A stretch of 64,000 nt of DNA from Siphonodentalium dalli (lineage: Eukaryota > Mollusca > Scaphopoda > Gadilida > Siphonodentaliidae). This document shows, in pieces, positions 54,811-64,000 of the stretch. The notes under the pieces are model-generated. The model had not been told where the DNA came from, ran no database searches, and was given only the letters and a program-made list of their open reading frames with translations. Position numbers and translations under genes: made by a program. Each line of letters starts with the position of its first letter. Position 1 is the stretch's first letter. The stretch lies in the NCBI GenBank assembly GCA_032622095.1, contig CP136069.1, positions 184,193,122 to 184,257,121 of the forward strand, read 5' to 3'.

Positions 54811-56788
54811 AACGAAAGCATTCACGTGCGTGTGATCAATGCGTCGGGTTAACATTCGTTCACCTTTTTCAAATCGCAAATATGAATGCTGAGATTAATG
54901 TTTACTTAATTGCAATTAAAATCCATTCATAATATATATGATGTACACAATATTTCAAACATGTTATAGATTCATCTTTCAGATTACATTCACAGTCCTA
55001 TTGATCGGTCACAGATACCCATAAAAAAACACGCGAAAACTTATTAGAACTCCTTGAGTGCTACGCATATTTACTGCACAGGAGATCCGATTTTAGTGGC
55101 ATCTTGGTCCTCGACTTTGACACCTATCTGGACCGACAGTGGACCCTCCATATAGCGCGCATACTGAGAATGGCACTTATTTTTTTTTAATTATGTTCAA
55201 TCATGTGCTTCGTTGACAGATACAGCTATATATCGGCATTTGTTTTGTCAGTCCACAAGGCCAGGAACTATACTAGTGGATGGATGTTCTTGTCAATTTG
55301 AGTGAGCAAAAGCCAAAATACTATTGACAAAATTCGAGAAAAAAATTATTAACTGGATTGATCTCGGAGAACTGACAGCGGGTGGGTCAATACTCCTGAT
55401 TCGTGTGGATGTACACTTATATACGTTGTTCGTTTTCTGCTTTAGGATGAGAAACAAACATATTCCCATAATCATAATACGTGAAAATGACTTTCCCATT
55501 CAGTCTGGTTTGGCGATATCTTCCGGTATGGCGATACCACGCGCACGTGTGTATTATAATCACATGTCTGCGCCTTCCTTCTGGGAAACGTGTAGTAAAT
55601 ATGTGAACATTTAGTTAGTTATCCATTATCAGCTGATCAATGGGTAACACTACATTTCCCATCGTAAAATTCATCGATAAACGTCCCAAAATCACACCCG
55701 ACAATATGTATATCGCCTAATTTGAAGTGTATACTTACATGTAGGTAGTTCAGTGGAACTGCCAACGTCTGTTCCGTCATTGCTGAAATTTAAAAAGGAT
55801 CGTATTAATGGAAATATCACAATCATGGCATTCATTCTTCTTGAGCGTGGGTCTGTATTAATTACATGGTGTATCTGGGTGTATGTCCAACACATATCAT
55901 AACCACGTTGACCAACATACATTACGGGCACGGGCGTGAGCTCATTCAAATTGTGTTAAATGTGTTAAATGTGATAATATACGACAATGCCCACAGAACA
56001 CTTTTGACTATACCGAAAGTGCGAAACACTGTAATTTTCATGATCAGTGAAGTGAATATTATAACTATTATTATGTTGGTTATGTTATCATTTCAAAGCT
56101 TTTCATCTCCCCATGAACATGGTAATTCAACAGCGAAATAAATATTTATGTTCTCGAGCGGAACAACTGATATCTGATCACTCACTCATTTAACTCACTG
56201 TCAACTCCGGAGATAAATATACCTCCCACATTAATTAATACATTTTTTTCTATTGAGAAAATGGCGAGTTTAATTACAGATCATTTTTTCGTGATACAAA
56301 GAATGAAAGTGAAGTTAAATCTACCGATTCACGGGCTTTTTGAAGTATATTGAGCTTGCGGTGGTACACGTATATACATGTATAGGTGAAGCGCCATTGT
56401 ATGAAAGAAAAAATGTCGATATTCCTTCCGGTGGAAGGTATTTATGTTCTGGAGTGTTGCGTAATATCAACTTACCTTATGTCAGTAGGTGGTAGCGCTT
56501 CACGTGTGATAGTCTCCGGCAGTGCTGCAACACAAAATCAAAATTCATCACCGATACAGAATTATCGTGTTCCCGGAACAATATACGTTATGCATATACA
56601 TGTAGTCATATTAGTATGTATATACCAGTGAATACATCGTATGCATTTTGTGAAGCTCGGGTTAGGGATCGTGTCTGCAGTGTGTGCCAAAGAACTTAGT
56701 CATGCAACTTTAGAGTAAAGCAGAAGATGGCTGTCGGTGGACATTTTTTCATCGAAAAACGTTCAAATACGATAGCTCCCAATCTATT
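54811..56788. other. Non-coding DNA
   Basis: Open frames such as 55,324-55,614 (96 codons) are not recognised and have no visible splice or promoter context. Confidence 0.35.
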
Positions 56789-56789
56789 A

Positions 56790-58545
56790 GGCCAGGCAAA
56801 TATAGACATAGGTGTCGCCTGGAGAGGGAATTTATGGGACCTACATTTTTGGTTAGCGTAAATACTAAACTTTCGGAATCCGTATGTTGGATATGTCAGA
56901 TAGGCGGACTTTTTTCTCACCGCGTGGTTAAATGTAATATAACCCACACAATTTCCTTATTCTTTTCGCAAAGATAGTCAGACAGCCATCTGCCTTAAAC
57001 TAATCATGTTCATTGTGAAATAATTTGCACGACATGCCACCGATTTTGAAGAACAAATCTTACTTGAGCGCGAATGAATGTAAATTTTGTCGATCCTCTC
57101 ACTCGTGGGTACAATCTGGTTGTCATTTCAATAGAACTGGCCACTGTTACGTGATAGTATTGCAAAAATGATATGAATATAATAGGACTATTGGTTTTAT
57201 AAGACATTGCATTGCGATGGTGGTGTTAATTGCGACGTGACAGATTTGACAATTTCCATCCATATACCGGCAACCGTTTTGGCAGCCATTTTGGGGTTAA
57301 TATGTCATGTACATGTAGTAACCGACGACGGCATGAAATTATCGTACATACAAATTATATCCACCCACGCTACAATATTGTCTTTACGCATTTCGAGAAG
57401 ATGACAAAAAGAGGTTTTTGATTAGTTTCGGACTAAACTAATCAAATATTTAATTAAAAATTGGGACCAGGATGTGATTTGTGTACCGGTTTCACTTAAA
57501 TGTTCTAGTCGATGGATCGGGATATACATATTACATAAAACTGTAGCAGCTTATCAACGGCCATTGTGTTAGTTAAGCCATTTTGGCAAGTAATCGTGCG
57601 TTCTTACAAATTTTACAATTCCCACCTATTTAACGGCCACCATATTGGCAGCCATCTTGTGTTATTAGGCCAGTTTTTAAACCAAGACGGAACGAAATTA
57701 CCGTATACACTAATTATCTCCACCCTTAATCCATTATTTTCATTTTTGCATCCCGGAAGAAGACAAAATGCATTTTTAGATTATTTTTTTGGGGAAAAAA
57801 TCTAATATTTGTTAAAAAATTGAGTCAGGATGTACATTATGCAATATTGTTACTTTAATGATCGGCTGTGTCGATCGAAACATATATATTAGACAATACC
57901 TTAGCAGTCCATCAACGGCCGTTGTGTTAATTTCGCAATTTGGCACATAATCGTGCGTTATGTGTGCCTTACACCACAGCCTGCCGCCTCTCAGCTTTAG
58001 GGGGGGGGGGGGGTTGATTTTTCTGCCTTTGATAAAAAATAATGCGACCAAAATCGATAAGTGATATATTATAACATAGCTAATTGGCAGTAGTTTCCCA
58101 TGGTATATACTAATTGGGCATAACCGTCTTACTTCTGATTTTATAAGAAACGAAAGACAACGCTTTGAGTGAATCGTCATATTTTTCTCACCCTAAAAAT
58201 TATTTTACGTCACATGACGTCATAACTGTTATTCCGAGATTCAATGGTTACATGTATTATCTTACTCTTGTTATCGCCCCATTCACAGGTATCAAAATTG
58301 GACGAATATCTCATCTCAAAAGGTGTGAAAATACTCTGTCAAATATGTCGGCTTTATTGAAAAAATTACCGATTTTATCAACAGGTGCCTCAATAAAACC
58401 AGGCGGTGCGAAACAAGTCCGCCTATCTGACAAAGCCAACATACGGATTCCGAAAGTTAAGTGTTCATGCTAACCAAAAATGTAGGTCTCATAAATTCCC
58501 TCTCCAGGCGACACCTATGTCCATATTTGCCTAGACTATATAGGG
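56790..58545. mobile_element. 1.75-kb element with ~120-bp terminal inverted repeats
   Basis: CAGGCAAATATAGACATAGG, GTGTCGCCTGGAGAGGGAAT, ACCTACATTTTTGGTTAGC, TTTCGGAATCCGTATGTTGG and GTCAGATAGGCGGAC (56,793-56,911) all recur in reverse complement at 58,418-58,545. The interior has a ~360-bp repeat (57,150-57,970) and no transposase. The frames across it are not conserved. Confidence 0.8.
57150..57970 (+). repeat. Diverged ~360-bp tandem repeat
   Basis: GGCAGCCATTTTGG/GGCAGCCATCTTGT, the CCACC phrase, GAAGATGACAAAA/GAAGACAAAATG and CAACGGCCATTGTGTTAGTT/CAACGGCCGTTGTGTTAATT recur about 340-360 bp apart. There are two to two and a half units. Confidence 0.6.
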
Positions 58546-59069
58546 CGATCCCAAACATGTCCGAAAATTAAAACAAAAAACAGGTTACAATAAACGTCGG
58601 CTGCATGGTGTGCCGATGAATTAAATTTTTAAATTCAATACCACTGCTGGCGGCCATGTTTAAAAACAAATATCCGAACATCTACAGAGGCCCACTTTAA
58701 GGGCTTTATGGATTTTCGTGATGATCGGATACTCTTGTGTTCCAAATAAGCATATATACCCGTATGCTTATTATTTTTTTGAAAAAGTTGCCGCCCTATA
58801 TGGTGCTTATTTTGACCGTATGTTTATTTAAAAAGAGGAATTGTCAAGAAGTTTATACTATAGACTATAGTCATATCAGACTTGCATGATCCTTTTCTCT
58901 GATCAGGAAAAGATAATACAAACATGTTGATGGAAGTCTTGGCATAGATGTTGGCATACAAAGTTTAGGGTAGGCACCTTTAAGTTAGGGTAGGTAGGGA
59001 GACCCCCAAAGTCACAAATTTCTTATTTTGGCCCTAAATAGAAAAAACAGCCATTCGTATATGATTACA
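58546..59069. other. Non-coding DNA
   Basis: TTAGGGTAGG occurs twice (58,967 and 58,985) and also near 5,507. Nothing else was recognised. Confidence 0.35.
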
Positions 59070-59340
59070 TATACGGTATAGAGGATATACAACGAGTCCC
59101 CCGTTTACAGCGAATTGTACAAAACTAGTCCAGAAAATTACGTCTGGCCCGAGCCTTTGGACGAGTTGTAGTTACGTGTATTGCTTTATCCAAAACCTCC
59201 ATAACACTTCAATAAATGAAACATGAAACTGACAACGGCTTCTATAAGACGTGCGATGTTCCCGCGTAAAAATAATAGTCTTAGAATCCTAGATAAATAA
59301 GACTCTTTTACGTATTTAAATGGCCTAAATTTAATTTAAT
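59070..59340. repeat. Second copy of the 47.3-kb dispersed repeat
   Basis: GTCTGGCCCGAGCCTTTGGA then CGAG and GGCTTCTATAAGACGTGCGA match 47,350-47,530. The right arm of the hairpin is missing here. Confidence 0.65.
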
Positions 59341-59789
59341 TATTTCACACCGGAGAATGCTTGGCATTTCTAGGAGAGACGTACATATAACATATGCCAA
59401 ATATCGAGCATGTGCCTAGATTATAGTTTGAACGCAGTAAAAGTTTCAATGGCCCTGCATATAAACAGATGTGGTCTGCGAATAGATTTCATTATATTTG
59501 TATTCATCAAGTCGAACATACGACAATGGGCTTCAAGTATATATGGCCAAGGGAAGGTTAACTGTATCTCAATATATATGTGACGAGACATTGGAATACA
59601 TCTGGATAGATCATTCCGTTTGTTTGGATTACAACTTTAGTGAAACATGCATTTATTTAGCTTCAACGGGAGATATATCGAAATTTTTAAAAAGCCTGAT
59701 TATTATAAAAGTGCCAAAAAATCGGTGTGCAGCTTTAATCTGCATTTATTGTTTAAATGAACATTAAATAACATAGTGTTTTTATTCTT

Positions 59790-60035
59790 AAGGGTGCATT
59801 TACATTGCCATAGAACTGTACACAGATCTACACGCAGACAGTGTAAACGGGTTGATATAGAAATGCACACAGAAAGAGAACGGTATTAGTTCGTGTGAGC
59901 AAAAATCGTATCGGCTATTCGTCACGGTCAACACCGAAGCATTGCGCCAGGCAAATCTGTTTTGATTAATTGTTACTCAGGCTTTGCGAATGTGTTTTAG
60001 TTTTCGTTATCATTTCAACCCGTGTATTTCGAATA
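59790..60035. repeat. Second copy of the 41.3-kb dispersed repeat
   Basis: CATTTACATTGCCATAGAAC, GTGTAAACGGGTTGATATAG and GGTCAACACCGAAGCATTG match 41,250-41,480. Confidence 0.8.
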
Positions 60036-60079
60036 TTGAACACGGACAGGGACGTGGCGACTGGGGGTGGGGGTGGGGG

Positions 60080-60330
60080 TTGTCTGACCTCCAACTTTTG
60101 TGAAAATTTTCAACAGTTGGAAATTTCATACCTGACACAATGATCTTGTAGTTTGATTTTCAAACATTTTATTGGGGGGGGGGGGAATTGTTTTCGGACC
60201 AATATTTGCATAATTTCCAGCTTTTTATCAAAATTTTGGGCTGGAATGGTTATCAGCTGGAAAATTTCCAACCTTGTGCGGGCGGGTGTCAGGTTGGAAA
60301 TGTTCAACACTTGGAAAGATTGTGTCTCCT
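60080..60330. repeat. Dispersed repeat, AGTTGGAAA type
   Basis: TTGTAGTTTGATTTTCAAAC and GACCAATATTTGCATAATTT match 32,870-32,945. CAGTTGGAAATTT-like phrases recur through 60,430, and a G-run lies at 60,174. Confidence 0.65.
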
Positions 60331-60863
60331 GGTCCTTCCCCGTGGCCAGTCAAAAACCGTTAGTTGATTTAAGAAAACAATATTGTCGTACATTGGGTCA
60401 AAATTGTCACTGGAAATGTCATCAGTTGGAAATTTTACTACATTTGGTCAAATAATTGGTGTTGTAGGGTGGATACCCATTCCATACCGATCCAAACTGC
60501 CCACCGTCCAGATGGTGTCAAACAGGAGACCTATATATATATATACATGTTGTGTGTATATATGTGTTATTCTTTCTTCGAACCATTATCAAGTGGTATG
60601 AGAATACACTTTAAATACAAGCGCTAAAATCGAAATAAACCAGTTGTCTGTGAATGAAGACGTTTGTGTTAATTCTCGTACCGTATGCACGTTTATTTTG
60701 TCATCACACGCCTCAACATGCAGGTACTCACTTACACGGTGTGATTTGCGCACTTGACAAATCCTTTGAGTCTTTTTCATGATGCAAGGGGAAAATAAAC
60801 GTGTGAGTCCGTGGGTTTAAAATCATTCTACAGTTTTCTGCCTATTTGTTTTTTCTCATAACA

Positions 60864-61547
60864 ATGTGGACTGACAGAGCGGTATCGCTTCTACTAGAGG
60901 AATTGCCAACACGGGAATCACTCTGGAATCTGAAGAGTAGGGGTTATAGGAATACCAATACCAAGACACGAGAGGTCGCAGAGCTTGTGGACATACTTCG
61001 GTCTGAAGTTGCGGATATGGACACCGACTCGCTGAAGAAAAAAATTTCGGGACTCAAAAGTCAATACCGTGAGGAAATAAGGAAGCAGCTGTTTTCAGAG
61101 AGAAGCGGTGTTGGTCAAGAGGATGTGTATGTTTCCAGGTGGAAAATTTTACAACAATCACATTTTTTCGATGATGGCAGCCAAGATGGTGGAAATCTTA
61201 CAAACATTAATCCAAGAGCTGAAGAAGCCAATGATGTTGACAACGCAGAGCCAGGGACGTCATCATCTCGCAGATCTACAGGTACATCAGCCAGTGGGAA
61301 AAGAAAAGCAAACTGGCAAGAAAGGACTGCTGATGCAATTGTAACGTTAGCGTCCAACAGACAACAGCCAGAACTTGCAGATGATGAATGTGACGTGTTC
61401 GGGAAAACTGTCGCGTTTGGTGTGAGATCAATCACCGACCATGCAAAACGAGTGCGCCTGATGTACAACATTCAAACTGCAATTTTTCTTGCCAAGGATG
61501 TGCCTCTTCAACCCATGGCATGTTTCCCTCCATCCAGCAACCAGTGA
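60864..61547 (+). CDS. Harbinger MADF/Myb-like DNA-binding protein
   Basis: I prefer the ATG at 60,864 (MWTDRAVSLL) to the upstream one at 60,846, because the MADF-like domain begins at once. From it the protein has 227 residues. The N-terminal ~90 residues have the MADF pattern: SLWNLKSRGYRN, then KTREVAELVDIL, LKKKISGLKSQYREEIRK and YVSRWKILQQSHFF. A Ser/Thr-rich linker and a basic GKRKANWQE patch follow, then a C-terminal helix with KRVRLMYNIQTAIF. In Harbinger systems this partner helps import the transposase and bind the terminal repeats. The frame is open to a TGA at 61,545, so this half could still be expressed. Confidence 0.88.
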   Translation: MWTDRAVSLLLEELPTRESLWNLKSRGYRNTNTKTREVAELVDILRSEVADMDTDSLKKKISGLKSQYREEIRKQLFSERSGVGQEDVYVSRWKILQQSHFFDDGSQDGGNLTNINPRAEEANDVDNAEPGTSSSRRSTGTSASGKRKANWQERTADAIVTLASNRQQPELADDECDVFGKTVAFGVRSITDHAKRVRLMYNIQTAIFLAKDVPLQPMACFPPSSNQ

Positions 61548-61964
61548 CTTTCTGAACATGTGTGTAATGTTTTCTCTGTTATTGTTGGCTATATAAATAA
61601 TGTTTGAATACACTTGAACAGGATTGGATCTGTTTTCTCTGCAACTGCATGGTGCAATTCCATAACATGTTATCTACATTAACTTGCAACAGAGAGTTTT
61701 AGAAAATGGAAACAGTGAGCATTTATACCCGTATATGCCCATTAGAAATGTATATTTAATATGTTCACTAAATCCAAATAGGCCATCGGTCAGCACATAT
61801 GGAATACAACGAGCAGTTTTGTAACTAATGACATGCGTTACCCGATATTGTATGTATACATTGTCACGATAGGCCGCCGGAATTTATTTTATGTGGCTTG
61901 CGTTTGACGGGGATATGTAAATAGTATTTATGAAATGTATTTATGTACAGTTATGATAGTTTTA

Positions 61965-62435
61965 AAAGTATTCAGTCCGATTAGACGCTCCTAAATTGCT
62001 ATTGCTTTGGCTTGGGTGTAACAAATATTTGCTTCGAGTCGAGGAACCCACCCATCAAAGCTCAGGTTGATTAGATATCGATGTTTGAAGTTTGTTAATA
62101 TTTAGATATCTGGCACAAAAATTCTCCAGATCCTCGTGCTCAAACGGACAAATTGCGGTTGTAAGATGGATAACTCTAAAATCAAGCGGTTACAATTAAC
62201 AATAATAACCACTGGATTTTAGAGTTATTCACCTAACAACCGCAATTTGTCCATTTGAGCACGAGGATCTGAAGAAGTTTTGGGCCAGAGCTCCATAAAT
62301 TAACAATCTTCAAACATCGATATCTAATCAATCTGAGCATTGATGGGTTGATTCCTCGGCTCTAAACAAACATAGTTTACCATCGAAGCCAAAGAGATAT
62401 TGATTTAGGAGCGTCTAAACGGATTGAGTACCTTT
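61965..62435. repeat. ~470-bp near-palindrome between the Harbinger genes
   Basis: AGTATTCAGTCCGATTAGAC (61,968) pairs with the reverse complement ending 62,430 (GTCTAAACGGATTGAGTACC). The arms share GATTAGATATCGATGTTTGA, GATCCTCGTGCTCAAACGGA and CAAATTGCGGTTGT; the centre is near 62,196. The arms are about 230 bp and roughly 85-90% alike by eye. It is the largest foldback in the window. Confidence 0.88.
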
Positions 62436-62841
62436 AATAGTAGTTAGTTCCGACGCGATAAAAACAGAACGGGCGCTAAAATATCAGACATTATCCTATG
62501 TGGAACGTTTCACCAATATATATAATTCTTAATGGAGCTGATCATTCATCTATTCATCGATGTGATAATCAATGTACATGCCTGCAACAAAAAACATGTA
62601 CATAATCGGCCCTTCGCAACAATAAAATCACAAAACCTTTTCGAATGACATTTCACGTTCATTTATTCACCTCATAACACGATTCTAATGGTACAAAAGA
62701 GAGAAGCCGCAGTCTCATAAAATTTGACTGAAAAGATCAGTTTTTATTAGAATAAACCACCGTTAATACTATGGCTGGCGCTTTATTCTTTTAAAAACAT
62801 ATATATCCTGTCAAAGTTCTAGTGACTATGCAAACATCCAG

Positions 62842-63931
62842 TTATTCAGCCAAACCCCACTGAAAGTTAACTGCACCTTCACAGAAGAAATAGTCGGTGA
62901 GTTCCTCACGAATTTCACGTCCGCTAAGAGCTGTGTATTCTATGTTCACAACTGAAGTGTCGTTGTCAGGTGGACTCCGGCTGTCGTCACTGGGTGTTTG
63001 GAGTTGACCGTCTGCGACGTTGTCAACACTAGTATTCCCCTCCTCGTCAAAGATAACCATATCTTCGCTCTCGGGGTCTGTAATGTTAGAGGTGTAAACA
63101 GTATCCCGCTTGTCGATCAAAAAATTATGCAATGCGACACACGCCCTAACCACATGTTTGTCTTTTCTACCTTCAGTGGAATCGTGGTTCGTAGAATTCT
63201 GAATTTGGCTGACATGATTCCAAAAGCGTTTTCCACGATCCTTCGAGCCCGACTCTGTCTATAATTGAAAACCTTCTCATCCCCAACAGCGGTTGATCTT
63301 GGGTATGGCTTCAAGAGTGTAGTACTTAGTGAGAAAGCGTCATCTCCAATAAGATAGTATGGTGTCTCTGTAGTTCGGCCGGGGAGTTTAGAGGGTGGTG
63401 GCAATCCGGAGGCATCTACCAAAGATTTAAGAGGTCCATAGTTAAAAATCGTTGAATCTGATTGGCTGCCTGGTGATCCGATGCACGATCCGTGCATCAG
63501 AGTCCGCGACAGCAAGCAATACGATGGAGTGTCGTTTCTTATAGTTCCAATATAAAGAACCACTTCGCGCTGGCGCCACGATGTTCACATGCTTACCATC
63601 GATGGCCACAAAACAGTGAGGAAACTGCCATCTCTTTTCGAATCATCGTGCGATTTCAAGCTTATCCATTGCATCAGTTGGTTCGCGGAGGTGGTCGACT
63701 TTAAGTACTTGATATATGGCCGAGCACACATCTGGGACAAATATGCACATTGCAGAATCAGAAATCAGAAACTCTGTCCGCAACTCTTTGTACGATGCCC
63801 CAGAAGCCAAGTATCGCAGAGTGACACAAAGTTTTTGATACGGTGTCAACGCTTTCCGAAGTTGCGTGTCGCGTTTCATTATCAATGGTGTTACCCGCTC
63901 AAGTAGATCGTCAACATTTGGCCCTGTCATC
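62842..63931 (-). pseudogene. PIF/Harbinger (HARBI1-like) DDE transposase, broken
   Basis: On the minus strand a splice acceptor (TTAATCTTTTGCAG) precedes the exon at 63,931; exon 1 lies past the window. The exon starts in TGPNVDDLLERVTPLI and keeps the helix-turn-helix-like YKELRTEFLISDSA, then catalytic D in FVAIDGKH (about 63,599), D in IGDDAF (about 63,343) and E in RRIVENAFG (about 63,232). It ends REELTDYFFCEGAVNFQW. Damage: an in-frame TGA at 63,643-63,645, where Arg (CGA) is likely ancestral, a frameshift at about 63,480-63,495 and another at about 63,150-63,160. All three catalytic residues survive, so inactivation is recent. Intron placement is inferred from the acceptor only. Confidence 0.88.
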
Positions 63932-64000
63932 CTGCAAAAGATTAAACAAATTAGGTATAGTTTATACGACATATGTTTTGCAATGTTATCATCGCGTACC

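Larger units (their letters stand above)
60846..63972. mobile_element. PIF/Harbinger transposon, right end beyond the window
   Basis: Two convergent genes, MADF protein (+) and DDE transposase (-), make the standard two-gene Harbinger layout. The left terminal repeat was not identified and the right one is outside. A large palindrome (61,965-62,435) lies between the genes. Confidence 0.85.

Overview
This is eukaryotic, repeat-dense, AT-rich DNA, most likely from a marine invertebrate. A mollusc or other lophotrochozoan fits best. The grounds are: no bacterial-style gene packing; an intron-bearing PIF/Harbinger transposase; a Mag-like Ty3/gypsy Pol; an APE-type LINE; a tRNA-derived SINE; and a ~161-bp tandem repeat built around GTTATGGCCCTT, which I recall as common in mollusc genomes (memory, not checked). 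I could not identify any complete host gene. The only plausible host coding piece is a short coiled-coil terminal exon at 39.5 kb (minus strand).

Layout. 0-3.5 kb: a foldback at 279-438 and two degenerate tandem arrays. 5.8-9.4 kb: a gag-less Ty3/gypsy element with protease remnant, RT, RNase H, integrase and a probable 3' LTR. 10.2-11.8 kb: a 150-bp foldback, then 25 copies of a 35-bp minisatellite whose flanks match a 511-bp inverted-repeat element inserted in the LINE at 43 kb. 12.6-15.3 kb and 18.5-21.7 kb: trains of elements that begin ACTAG + CCCGAC/GTCCGGGC and end in a CAGACAGA tail, many carrying a 122-bp internal repeat with a TGCGCATGCGC palindrome. The second train includes a ~927-bp tandem duplication, and an inverted, less interrupted relative of its spacer lies at 36 kb. 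22.3-29.4 kb: short arrays, a 3.2-kb inverted-repeat element flanked by TTAA with an identical 239-bp internal duplication, and an alternating ~140/~280-bp higher-order repeat. 30-35 kb: three MITE-like elements, two with palindromic cores of one family, and duplicated TCCGAAGG arrays. 37.4-38.3 kb: a tandem duplication of a tRNA-derived SINE.

41.8-45.6 kb (minus): a 5'-truncated LINE split exactly by the 511-bp element with a 3-bp ATT target duplication. 46-60 kb: mostly non-coding, with several foldbacks and two-ended inverted-repeat elements. 60.8-63.9 kb: a PIF/Harbinger element in the usual convergent layout. Its MADF gene (+) is open; its transposase gene (-) keeps the DDE triad but has a premature stop and two frameshifts, with a first exon beyond the window. 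A ~470-bp near-palindrome sits between the two genes.

The recurring theme is hairpin-forming DNA: at least a dozen near-palindromes of 75-470 bp in 64 kb, of several unrelated sequence families but similar design. The most informative single observation is that the 35-bp minisatellite grew inside a member of the same element family that split the LINE. All calls are from reading the sequence; no alignment or database search was run.
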